NCBI GenBank assembly: GCA_938023035.1
Contig: CALIDI010000022.1
Span: forward strand, 50,321 to 114,320
Length of the DNA stretch: 64,000 nt
DNA from: an uncultured Leptolyngbyaceae cyanobacterium
GTDB lineage: Bacteria > Cyanobacteriota > Cyanobacteriia > Leptolyngbyales > Leptolyngbyaceae
Direction: 5' to 3'
Made by a program: the position numbers and the translations under genes. Positions 54,121-62,500 of the stretch are shown here, one piece after another (position 1 is the stretch's first letter; the number at the start of each line of letters is the position of its first letter). The notes beneath the pieces are model-generated. The model was given only the letters and a program-made list of their open reading frames with translations, was not told where the DNA came from and made no database searches.

Positions 54121-54940
54121 ATGAGCTACGATAACGTCTGCAAATTTCTAGCAGAACAATACCCCACCGCCTTTAGCTAGTGGTTATTGGGCAGCGAAAC
54201 CGGTAGTACCCAACTGCTCAAAACAAAACTCAGCTAGGATCCCATTCGAGCCGATAGCCTGATTTTTCTAAAGGCACGCGATTGGCTCTTGCACATTGAA
54301 TTTCAGACGTTACCGACTTCTCAGCCACCCCTTGCCTTTCGAATGCTCGATTATACTGTGCGCTTGAAACGCGAGTACGGTCTGCCCTTGACTCAAGTGG
54401 TGATGTTTCTCAAGCAAAGCAGCTCTGAGCTAGTTTTTACAGACTCTTACTATGATGAAAGCACCGCGCATCGCTAGCGAGTGATTCGATTGTGGGAGCA
54501 AGGCCCAGCCCCGTTTTTGGCAAAGCCCGCTCTTCTTCCCTTGGCCACACTTGCCCGCAGCGACGCCCCCTTTGCACTTTTGCAAACTATGGCTGAGGCC
54601 GTCACAAACCTGAGGGATCGCCAGCAACGTAGCAACATCGCTAGCTGTGTCAAGATTTTGGCCGGGTTACGATTCGATAAAGGGTTGATTCAACAATTGT
54701 TTCGAGAGGACGTTATGCAGGAATCCGTCATTTATCAGGATATTTTGCAGCGGGGGGTGCAACAGGGGGGAAGTGCTGCTGGTGTTGCGGCTGTTGTGCC
54801 ACAAGATTGGGTCAATTCCTCCCCATGTAGAGGAACAGGTTCGTCGTTTGGCATTGGATGGGGTTGAGGAGTTAGCCGAAGCGTTGCTGGAATTTGAGCA
54901 ACTAGCAGATTTGTTGACCTGGCTAGCAAAGCGCGAGTAA
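54121..54940 (+). pseudogene. Decayed Rpn/DUF4351-type nuclease gene
   Basis: The frame from ATG 54121 reads MSYDNVCKFLAEQYPTAF, HIEFQTLPTSQPPLAFRMLD, RLWEQGPAPFLAKPALLPL and LAGLRFDKGLIQQLFRED. These match the Rpn/PD-(D/E)XK recombination-promoting nuclease-transposase family. It is broken by three in-frame TAG codons (54178, 54235, 54475) and by a one-base loss in a G run (54765-54770). After the shift it reads GSIPPHVEEQVRRLALDG to a TAA ending 54940. Not functional as one protein. Confidence 0.88.
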
Positions 54941-54972
54941 TCCGGCGATCGCTCGACAACTTTACGTTCTGC

Positions 54973-55707
54973 TTACCCATCTGCTTGTAGATGCTGATGG
55001 TCGTTTATCCGGCGAATTTGCCAAAGGTCGGTATTGTAGCGGTTTTGGTCTTGCCGTTGCCAGCGCTCCTGATCAATCCAAAATTCAAATAGGGCGGTGT
55101 TATGAGAATAAATGCGCCAGGAGCGATCGCAACCCAGCAACTCTGCAATCAGATGCTGCAAAATCCAGCTATGCGTGACAATCCACAGGCGATCGCCATT
55201 GCGATGGCGCTGTAAGAGCCGCTGAATAAACCGTTGAGAGCGATCGCGGGCAGCTTCTAACGTCTCCGCTTGGGGAATCTGAAGCCAGTCAGGAGACGAT
55301 TCTAGCTTGTGGCACAGATCTGGATAGGTTGCTTGCGCCTCTTCCCAAGTTAACCCTTGAAAAACTCCGTTTTGGTGCTCCATTAACTCATCGGCATACT
55401 CGATGGTCGGAGTCGTAAAATCAACAGTAGGCAGCCCTAAATTAGCCAAATCGCTGATTTCTGCCGGTAGCGCCGCCTTTTGGAAGCAGTTCAGCAAAAT
55501 TTTGGTCGTCTGCACGGTGCGCGTGAGCGGACTGGTATAGACAGCGGAAGGTAGCCAACCCTCAGTGAGTAACCGACGCGCCAGTTTCTCAGCCTGCGAT
55601 CGCCCCAAGTCAGTCAGGGCAAAGTCTCCCTGCCCTTGCATGCGTTTCTCAACATTGCCCGTAGATTGGGCATGGCGGATAAACAGTAACTTGAGAAAAG
55701 TATGCAT
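54973..55707 (-). CDS. Histidine phosphatase family protein
   Basis: A 244-aa phosphoglycerate-mutase-like phosphatase. The phospho-His motif is LLFIRHAQSTGNVEKRMQGQ, the second Arg lies in YTSPLTRTVQT, the acid in ADELMEHQNGVFQGLTWEEA and the second His in LWIVTHSWIL. This group has broad substrates (sugar phosphates, nucleotides, cofactors). ATG 55707 is chosen; an upstream 24-residue extension lacks similarity. A decayed gene ends 33 bp away on the other strand. Confidence 0.88.
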   Translation of the reverse strand: MHTFLKLLFIRHAQSTGNVEKRMQGQGDFALTDLGRSQAEKLARRLLTEGWLPSAVYTSPLTRTVQTTKILLNCFQKAALPAEISDLANLGLPTVDFTTPTIEYADELMEHQNGVFQGLTWEEAQATYPDLCHKLESSPDWLQIPQAETLEAARDRSQRFIQRLLQRHRNGDRLWIVTHSWILQHLIAELLGCDRSWRIYSHNTALFEFWIDQERWQRQDQNRYNTDLWQIRRINDHQHLQADG

Positions 55708-55939
55708 ATCAAACCTGTCTATGAAAGTAGAGAGTGAGACTTGCGGTGTTGCCTTAACGAAGGCATGAATTGCCCTCATTCCCCCAAAGAGAGAGAATCA
55801 GGGTGAGAATGAGTTGGGCGATTCCTATCCAGATTCAGCAACATCAGATTTGCAAACAGCGACCGAAGCATTTTATAAGTTTAGAGGGGGATTTCTCCTG
55901 CAAATGGCGAGCGAATCCATCCAGATAGCTGGAGTTCAC

Positions 55940-56099
55940 GGGTGCCTGTCGCTTTTGCCCTCACCCTTTTCTGGCGTGCCCGGATTGCTCTAATCCCTCT
56001 CCTGATTTGGGAAAGGCACTTTGAGATGGTTCGGCTCCCCTTCTCCCAACCTAGGACAAGGGGCTGCGGGATGAGGGCCTGCAAAAGTGACATGCTTTC
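55940..56099. repeat. Family A element, copy A4, with 9-bp target duplication
   Basis: A 160-bp element between GGAGTTCAC (55931-55939) and GGGGTTCAC (56100-56108), 8 of 9 matching. Ends GGGTGCCTGTCGCTTTTGCC and (minus strand) GAAAGCATGTCACTTTTGC. It sits in the leader region of the small Cys-rich gene that follows. Confidence 0.82.
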
Positions 56100-56209
56100 G
56101 GGGTTCACTTCCTAAAGTGTCTCGGTCGCATGAAGTTACGTTGCTCTGCTTGAGTTTTAGAAACGGGTTTCTAGAGCTTTGTCAAACCGATTTAACTGGG
56201 AGAAGAGAG

Positions 56210-56416
56210 ATGCAAGCAGTCAATTGTGCCGAAGCCTGTGTGAATGGCTGTATTTTGGGTGATCAGTGTCCCAATCTAGAGTACAAAACGAAGACCAGCC
56301 AGTTTATTGAAAACACCTCGCTGGACAAAATGCTAGAAATAGCTGAAGCGGCTGTGCGTCGTAAGATGATGGAGCGAGCCTCAGAGCCGCCCCAGTGGAT
56401 TTTGCCAGAAGACTGA
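56210..56416 (+). CDS. Small Cys-rich conserved protein
   Basis: A 68-aa protein, MQAVNCAEACVNGCILGDQC at the start with Cys6, Cys10, Cys14 and Cys20 (C-x3-C-x3-C-x5-C), followed by a charged helical part (DKMLEIAEAAVRRKMMERA) and ending PPQWILPED. I believe it belongs to a small uncharacterised cyanobacterial family. The Cys cluster suggests metal or Fe-S binding, or disulfides. A site GGGAGAAGAGAG precedes the ATG, supporting this start over upstream in-frame ones. The ABC ATPase begins 155 bp downstream. Confidence 0.7.
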   Translation: MQAVNCAEACVNGCILGDQCPNLEYKTKTSQFIENTSLDKMLEIAEAAVRRKMMERASEPPQWILPED

Positions 56417-56571
56417 TCTAGGCGCTGTTGGCTGGCAGCATCCGAATTGGTCGAGCGCGCTTCAACCTAGCGTTGATAAGGCCTTAGCATTCTGGTCGTA
56501 AAATCTAGGGAGTAAGACATTTGCCCTGTAGCACGGCTTACTCTTTAACTTCTCATTCTCTCTTAATTCCT

Positions 56572-57423
56572 ATGACCGTCGCTGTCTCGCTACAAGCCGT
56601 TCAGAAGATCTACAATAAAGTCCCAATTGTCAACAATCTTTCCTTTGAAATCCAGACAGGGGAGATGTTTGGTCTGCTTGGCCCAAATGGTGCGGGTAAA
56701 TCTACCACCATCCGGATGATTACCACACTAACAAAACCCACTAGCGGCAAGATTAGGGTAGCTGGTTGCGATGTGGTGCAGCAACGATCGCAAGTCAAGC
56801 GGCGTATCGGCGTTGTTTTGCAACAGATCAGTGTGGATAGCGACCTGACCGTTTGGGAAAATATGGAGTTTCATGGGCGGCTGCACCATATTCCCAGCCC
56901 CTATCGCCAAAAGGAAATTACCCGCTGGCTAGATTATGTAGAACTCAGCGATCGCCGTGATAGCCTTGCCAAAACTCTATCAGGTGGAATGAAACGTCGC
57001 TTACAAATCGCCCGTGCGCTCTTACATGAGCCAGAAATCTTATTTTTGGATGAACCGACTGTTGGTTTAGACCCACAGACCCGTCGCCGAATCTGGGAAA
57101 TTATCCGCGATCTCAACAAGCAGGGAATGACGATGTTGCTCACCACTCATTACATGGATGAGGTGGAGTATTTGTGCGATCGCATCGGCATTATGGATGG
57201 CGGACAATTAATTGAACTCGGCACCCTGCAAAATTTTCGCCAACGGCATGGGGAGGGGCTAGTGATGAAGCAAACGGGCGATCGTTGGGATTATCAGTTC
57301 TTTCCGACCCTGGAGGCTGCTAATAGGTTTCTGGATCAGCAGCCTGACAAAACTGGCATGATGGTGCGGCCCTCAAACCTGGAAGATATTTTTGTGGAGC
57401 TAACCGGGCGCAAGCTGGATTGA
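56572..57423 (+). CDS. ABC transporter ATP-binding protein (DrrA-like), no permease adjacent
   Basis: A 283-aa ATPase with Walker A GLLGPNGAGKSTTIRMI, signature LSGGMKRRLQIARA, Walker B ILFLDEPTVGLDPQ and the switch His in LLTTHYMDEV. The C-terminal extension ends with VRPSNLEDIFVELTGRKLD, as in drug/polysaccharide exporters of the DrrA type. Start at ATG 56572 (MTVAVSLQAVQKIY). The next gene is an EamA transporter on the other strand, so its ABC-2 permease must be encoded elsewhere. Confidence 0.92.
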   Translation: MTVAVSLQAVQKIYNKVPIVNNLSFEIQTGEMFGLLGPNGAGKSTTIRMITTLTKPTSGKIRVAGCDVVQQRSQVKRRIGVVLQQISVDSDLTVWENMEFHGRLHHIPSPYRQKEITRWLDYVELSDRRDSLAKTLSGGMKRRLQIARALLHEPEILFLDEPTVGLDPQTRRRIWEIIRDLNKQGMTMLLTTHYMDEVEYLCDRIGIMDGGQLIELGTLQNFRQRHGEGLVMKQTGDRWDYQFFPTLEAANRFLDQQPDKTGMMVRPSNLEDIFVELTGRKLD

Positions 57424-57433
57424 GCAAGCCTGC

Positions 57434-58336
57434 TCAGGGGCGGCTAAACAAGAGCCAAATTCCTGCGAGGGCGATCACCACACCTACAATCGAACGCCAA
57501 CGCAAGCGATCGCCCGTCATCGCCGCCAGGGGCAACACGAACAAGGGACTCGTTGCACTCAGTGACTGAGCAACGCCTGCGGAGGCAAATTTGAGCGCCA
57601 CTTGTTGTAGCCAAATCCCCAAATAAGTGCTGAAAAAAGCCGTACCAACTAAAATGCTGAGAACCCTTGGCTTTCCCAGAAGCTTGAGCTGCCTCAACAG
57701 CAACCGCTGCCCCATCAGCCAAAATAGCAGCACCGTGCAGCCGGCCATCAACCGCACCAGCGTGCTCCAAAGCGGATCAATATCAGAACCTGCCAAAGCC
57801 GATCGCGACAGCACAGCACCCGTCGCCTGCCCTAGAGCCGCAAGCAGCCCACAGCCAACCCCACGCAACCAATGCAGTCGGGGTTGATCAACGCTCTGAG
57901 TGCGTTCCAGTACAACCCACAGCACCCCAAGAATCGTCAGAGCGATACCTGCCAGTGCTACCGCCGATAGTCTTTCCTGCAAAACGCCCCAGGCCAACAG
58001 CGCCGTTAAGGGTGGAGATAGCGCCTCAATCACTAGCGTGCGTCGAGGGCCAATATCCTGTAATGCCTGAAAATAGGCGGTGTCTCCTAGGCCGATGCCC
58101 ACGACCCCACTCAAGGCTAGGAACTGCACAGCCTGCCAGGGTACCGCTGGAAATAACTGCCCGCGTAGACTCAACGTGAGTAATAGGAGGGCAATCGCAA
58201 TTAAGCCTTTGAGCAAATTCAGCAGCAGGGGTGACAACTGGCGACCCATTTGGGTGTAAATCACCGCCGCGATCGCCCAAATAGCGGCAGCCCCCAAAGC
58301 CGCGAATTCCCCCTGCAATGCAAAGACTGCTAACAC
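57434..58336 (-). CDS. EamA/DMT-family transporter
   Basis: A 300-aa membrane protein with about ten hydrophobic segments in two EamA repeats, for example AIWAIAAVIYTQMGRQ, GVVGIGLGDTAYFQALQDIGPRR, and the second-repeat STYLGIWLQQVALKFASAGVAQSLSATSPLFVLPLA. The family exports amino acids, nucleotides or other metabolites; the substrate is not predictable. Convergent with the ABC ATPase gene, 10 bp apart. The stretch 58337-59742 upstream has only repeats. Confidence 0.9.
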   Translation of the reverse strand: MLAVFALQGEFAALGAAAIWAIAAVIYTQMGRQLSPLLLNLLKGLIAIALLLLTLSLRGQLFPAVPWQAVQFLALSGVVGIGLGDTAYFQALQDIGPRRTLVIEALSPPLTALLAWGVLQERLSAVALAGIALTILGVLWVVLERTQSVDQPRLHWLRGVGCGLLAALGQATGAVLSRSALAGSDIDPLWSTLVRLMAGCTVLLFWLMGQRLLLRQLKLLGKPRVLSILVGTAFFSTYLGIWLQQVALKFASAGVAQSLSATSPLFVLPLAAMTGDRLRWRSIVGVVIALAGIWLLFSRP

Positions 58337-58680
58337 AAAATCCTACCTTCACCGCGCAACCCTCAACCAACTTGCCAGAATTCTCGGCTAACTTCTACAG
58401 CCATCGCCACCGGATTGAGGACGAGGTGCAGGAGTAGAACCCCTGGCTGGGGCAGCGCCCCCAACTCCCTTACCCCCCAAACTAAGCAACCTACAATAAC
58501 CCTACCTGAGAATCTATAAGGTAACTGAAGAAGAAGCAACCCTATTTCTTGGGTAGTCCTATTTCTTAAAGAATCGAGAATTATCAGGTATTTCCAGACG
58601 CTTTTCAGCAAAAAATTTCTGGTTGAGACTATTTTTCTCCGCTCTTTAGATAAGGGTACTGCCATTTCTTGACCCATCAG

Positions 58681-58849
58681 GCCTCGTTGACTGACAAAAC
58701 TTTTTTCGCTGGCGGCTGGCGGTCGCGCCGATAGAGGCAAAACCTGTGCAGACGGGTTTTCGGTAAGAGTCGAGAGTCAGCGGAGGCCGACCTTGTTGAA
58801 GTAGCAGCGGTTTCAACCGCCTGGTACCTAGGTTTTGTCAGTCCATCAG
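58681..58849. repeat. Family D MITE-like element, copy D2
   Basis: A 169-bp element in inverted orientation to D1, between exact 8-bp CCCATCAG repeats (58673-58680, 58850-58857). Ends CCTCGTTGACTGACAAAAC and (minus strand) CTGATGGACTGACAAAAC. The interior shares the GCTGGCGGCTGG and CGGGTTTTCGGTAAGAG blocks with D1. Confidence 0.75.
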
Positions 58850-59254
58850 CCCATCAGACAGCATTTTTGTCAATATCTATTCCCCAAAATGATGAAGTTA
58901 AGATAAAGCATCTGAAGACCAAGAGAAAAACTGGAAAAAATCTACTAAACTACGATGCGAGAAAAGATTGATTAGACAGAAATAGTCAGGCTTAGCTGGG
59001 TCGTTCTCCTAGGGTTTGGGTGCTCAGTAAAGGCACTTTGCTCGCGGAAGCGAGAAGTTCCTACTCTTCTACCACAAAGCTAGAAAAGCCAGTTAATCAA
59101 TATCAATACCATGTGAATTCGCGATTTGGGATGGTAGCAACACCGTGGCATAAATCATCCGATTGGGTATTGGCCTTATCCTTCATTGAAATCGGTATCC
59201 ATTTTTCGCAATTCTGTGACAAAAACCTAGTTGATTAACGAAACTTGACCTACC

Positions 59255-59380
59255 CTCACCCTTTTCTTGAATGCCCGTTAGGGCTATACCGCTCTTCCAG
59301 AGCCAGAGAGGGACTTTAGACCGGATTTTCTGCTCCGCCTCCCCTTCTCCCCTGGTGGGAGATGAGGGGCAAAAGATTTG
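59255..59380. repeat. Family A/B-like palindromic remnant
   Basis: CTACCCTCACCCTTTTCTTG, GTTAGGGCTATACC and CTTCTCCCCTGGTGGGAGAT resemble the shared interior of families A and B. The ends are not identifiable. No gene is seen between 58337 and 59742. Confidence 0.4.
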
Positions 59381-59742
59381 CCAGTCAACCAGGACAGAAA
59401 CAGTGACAATCGGCGGCTCTCTCGTAGTAGCAGCGAGAAAAGAAGCTTGTGCTAATTTTCTCATTTCCAAAACATCTCTAGAGGGTTAGACCTTCTTGAG
59501 AATGAGGTTTACGGATCACTAAGTTTTACGAACCACAAAGCAATTGGGAAGACCCCAATCCCCAATATAGAAGACTAAAACTAAGTCGACATGTTCTCTG
59601 ATTCCCATTAGTTTTTAGAAGACGAAATCTAAGTTATGTCTCCCGATACGAGAAAGCAACTTTTTTCAAAGGATTTTACATCGAGATAACCCTAAGGATC
59701 TTATCTTACCTGCGGAAAGGAAGCAAAAGCAAAAACTGGCTT

Positions 59743-60502
59743 TTGATGTCTATCATCGGCAGATTTAACGTCGTCCGATTGCTTGCCAAAAAGCTAGCCA
59801 AGCAGGTGGATATTCAGAAATACCAATCGTCTTCTATTTCATCTCACTTTCAAAATCTCAACCATACCGAAGTTTCAGCTTCTCTGATGAGCACTGGCCT
59901 ACATCTCGGTATCAACCTGCCAGACAGCATTCTGCAAGAAATTTTAGACTTTGCCTACTCAACTCGCTGCTATGAAAATTTAGATCCTCAACTTGGCTTC
60001 CTATACTCTGAAAGAAAAGAAGTAAATAAGAAAAAAACACTCTTCACAGCCTAATATTTTAATATGAGCTTACTATGTCCAGCCATTAGAACTTTAGCTC
60101 ACGATCCAAAATTGCTGGAAATAGCAGTGCTGTATCTGGGAAGGGCATCCTATTTTTCCTGATAGTCGCCTCTGGTAGAACTTCGTTGTTGATAATGAAA
60201 GCGATTATGACTCTAGTAAGACGATAACGTTCTTTCACGATGACTTAGATGACTATACCTGTCTTAGGTTCTTCTTTTATCTAACCGATGTTGACAGCAA
60301 TAGTGGCTCACACGTTTGTGTTTTAAAGAGTCATTTAAATAAGAAACTCTCTCATGTATGGTTGCCAATCAAACGGCGTAGTGATGAGGATATTATTGCT
60401 GACTATGAAGCTAATAATATCATTGAGATTCTTGGTGATAGAGGCTTTGGGTTCGCCGAAGACACTTTTTGCTATCACAAAGCAACCCGTCTCTTAAAGT
60501 GA
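59743..60502 (+). pseudogene. Decayed phytanoyl-CoA dioxygenase-like gene
   Basis: The first part (MSIIGRFNVVRLLAKKLAKQ ... LHLGINLPDSILQEILDFAY) ends at TAA 60052. The frame goes on with MSLLCPAIRTLAHDPKLLEI, then shifts frame near 60150 and passes a TAG (60176) before WNFVVDNE-like and TITFFHDDLDDYTCLRFFFY, LTDVDSNSGSHVCVLKSH and GFGFAEDTFCYHKATRLL. The HDD, NSGSHVCVLKSH and DTFCYHKA pieces fit an Fe(II)/2-oxoglutarate dioxygenase of the PhyH type. Several lesions make it non-functional. AT-richer than its neighbours. Confidence 0.65.
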
Positions 60503-60680
60503 GACAGGTTAATGCTTCAGATCCAATTTGCTATTAATAACTATGGACTGCATCATGACTTAAAAGAACCTTCCCTACTAAGGAGCTATAATGATATTCA
60601 TTGATTTGAAGAGAGCTAAATGGAGTTAATTGGAGAATAACTTAGCAAGGTGCTTTGAATAAATTCTTGAATGAAATCAA

Positions 60681-61091
60681 ATGATTTTAGCGAATGGAAT
60701 ACTGGAAATGACTAGAATGTTGAGGTATTGGCTAAATCCCCAATGTAGCGATGCATCATTTCTCAGTGTAGAGAATGGCGAAATGTTTCAGGCTAACCCA
60801 ATCGCTATCTCTGTTAAGCCGTGGCGAGGAAGACATCATGTCTATAGTGTCTTTATGCTATCTAGTAAAAATAAAATGAAATCTCCTATCTTGTTAACCG
60901 TTAAAGGTGCGGGCAGGTATCGTAAGGAAGCCTGCATGGTAAAAGAAGATGCTGAGAAATACCCTGCTCCCCCTGGATATTATTTTTTGCGTGTGCATCT
61001 CAAAACCCGTGTTGCTATTGTCATGATCTTGCGAGGCTTACTTGACCTGTTAAGAGACCCGGCCAACTGGACGTTGACATACACAGCTTGA
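60681..61091 (+). CDS. Hypothetical protein
   Basis: A 136-aa frame from ATG 60681, not recognised. It contains MLRYWLNPQCSDASFLSVEN, KPWRGRHHVYSVFMLSSKN and VKEDAEKYPAPPGYYFLRVH, which look protein-like, and no membrane span. AT-rich and close to a decayed dioxygenase gene, so it may be part of a transferred or decaying tract. It could be a fragment. A family not known to me cannot be excluded. Confidence 0.45.
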   Translation: MILANGILEMTRMLRYWLNPQCSDASFLSVENGEMFQANPIAISVKPWRGRHHVYSVFMLSSKNKMKSPILLTVKGAGRYRKEACMVKEDAEKYPAPPGYYFLRVHLKTRVAIVMILRGLLDLLRDPANWTLTYTA

Positions 61092-61151
61092 TGCAGGCTG
61101 AATTGAGGAAAACGGCTCCTTGAGAGGATGGCTTGGGTCAGAAAGCTGAGA

Positions 61152-61202
61152 ACAAAACCAAGTGCTCAATCGCCAATGCTAGGTAAGCATTCTGACTGGC
61201 TG
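61152..61202 (+). repeat. Short dispersed repeat, pair of 47712-47761
   Basis: AAAACCAAGTGCTCAATCGC and the following CAATGCTA match the sequence at 47712. Lies between the hypothetical gene and the PTPA-CTERM gene. Confidence 0.5.
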
Positions 61203-61364
61203 GGGGCTGCCTATACACACCCTTAACTCTTCGATGGACTTAGCGACCGGGTGATAACCATACAACTAATCACCGTGCATTAAGAAAAGTGGTGCAGAGT
61301 CCAAGGAGGCTGTCTGCAACCACTTTCAGCAGGCTTACTTGATGAATCTTCAGGCTGATAGGGG

Positions 61365-61928
61365 CTAAGCCTTCTCAGCGCTGGCAGTGGCCTTGCGCTT
61401 GCGCAGAGCAGCGGCTCCAATCCCTATGAGGCCGGGTAAGAGGGCAGGGGATGGCACAGCCACGGCGGCACCACTGTTGATGGATGCGATCGCGCTGCCA
61501 GAACCACCAAAGAAACGACCATTCACCCGCTCAAAGCTGGTATTGGTGTTGATTGGAGCAACATCTCCTAATAGACCCGTTAACGGGCTGGTAAAGTTGA
61601 GTAGCAGGTCAAAGGTAAGCGGGCCAAAGATGGTTTTTGTCAGGCTGAGCTGGCTGGCCGTTGAGCCAGGAGCTGAGTTAGCCAGATACCCGCCTGAAAA
61701 GGAACTGTTAATCGCAATATCAGAGTAGGTATTGGTTGCGCCATCAAAGAAAAATGAACCCGTTAGACTCCCGGTTTGGGAGATCCCATTCTCAATATAA
61801 GAGAGGGAAACTCCTTGGAGATTGTACTTAACCCCCGCGGCTTCAGCCGGAGCCGTTAAAGTCGTCATTGCCAGGGCCGTAGTGCTTGCAGCCAAGGCAA
61901 CCCATTTTGCTTGTTTGAATTGCATCAT
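61365..61928 (-). CDS. PTPA-CTERM sorting domain protein
   Basis: A 187-aa exported protein. A signal peptide (residues 1-31, KWVALAASTTALAMTTLTAP, cleavage after AEA) precedes a Ser/Thr/Gly-rich beta-type body. The C-terminus carries PSPALLPGLIGIGAAALRKR, the membrane-anchor-plus-Arg signal of the PTPA branch of PEP-CTERM. Such proteins are processed by exosortase and are often linked to extracellular polysaccharide. The start has AGGAG 13 nt upstream. A hairpin (AGGCGGGTTAAACCGCCT) lies at about 61986 in the 570-bp upstream gap. Confidence 0.85.
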   Translation of the reverse strand: MMQFKQAKWVALAASTTALAMTTLTAPAEAAGVKYNLQGVSLSYIENGISQTGSLTGSFFFDGATNTYSDIAINSSFSGGYLANSAPGSTASQLSLTKTIFGPLTFDLLLNFTSPLTGLLGDVAPINTNTSFERVNGRFFGGSGSAIASINSGAAVAVPSPALLPGLIGIGAAALRKRKATASAEKA

Positions 61929-62500
61929 TTGCTAAAACATCTCCTAGGTTCTGTCTCGATTAAAAGCGATACTTTGATCAATCCACCTGAGGCGGGTTAA
62001 ACCGCCTGTATCCCAAACCTGGGAAAGCAGATTGATAACCGTTGCCTTATGTCAGCTAGCCACGGTTATATCTCAATCAAGGCAGATGCACAGATTGCTA
62101 TCATCGATGATCAAAAAGACGGATGAAGACAGCAATATTAAAGCGATTTGCTGATTTTCCAGGATATGCCCTGGACAAAGTTGATGGGAACATCGATCAG
62201 CGATCGTGAAACTTGATGTATCTAGGTTTTGGCAAACTCAGACCAGTTAAGAAGGAGACGGATCAAATCTCTGCACTTCTTCTCTCTTAGATTCTTTACT
62301 GAGTTAGATTTTTATACCAGGGCCAACTAAGACGTTGAAGGTTTTTCGGCTAAAATGATACTCCCAGATTGGAACAAAACACAATCCCTGAGGCTATCCT
62401 TAATCTGTCTTTTCTATTACGTTTAGTTTGTCTCTCCCATTACATAGCGAGATTTTTCAATTGCCTTGCTGAATTGTGCCACTAACCTAGGCGAACACAA

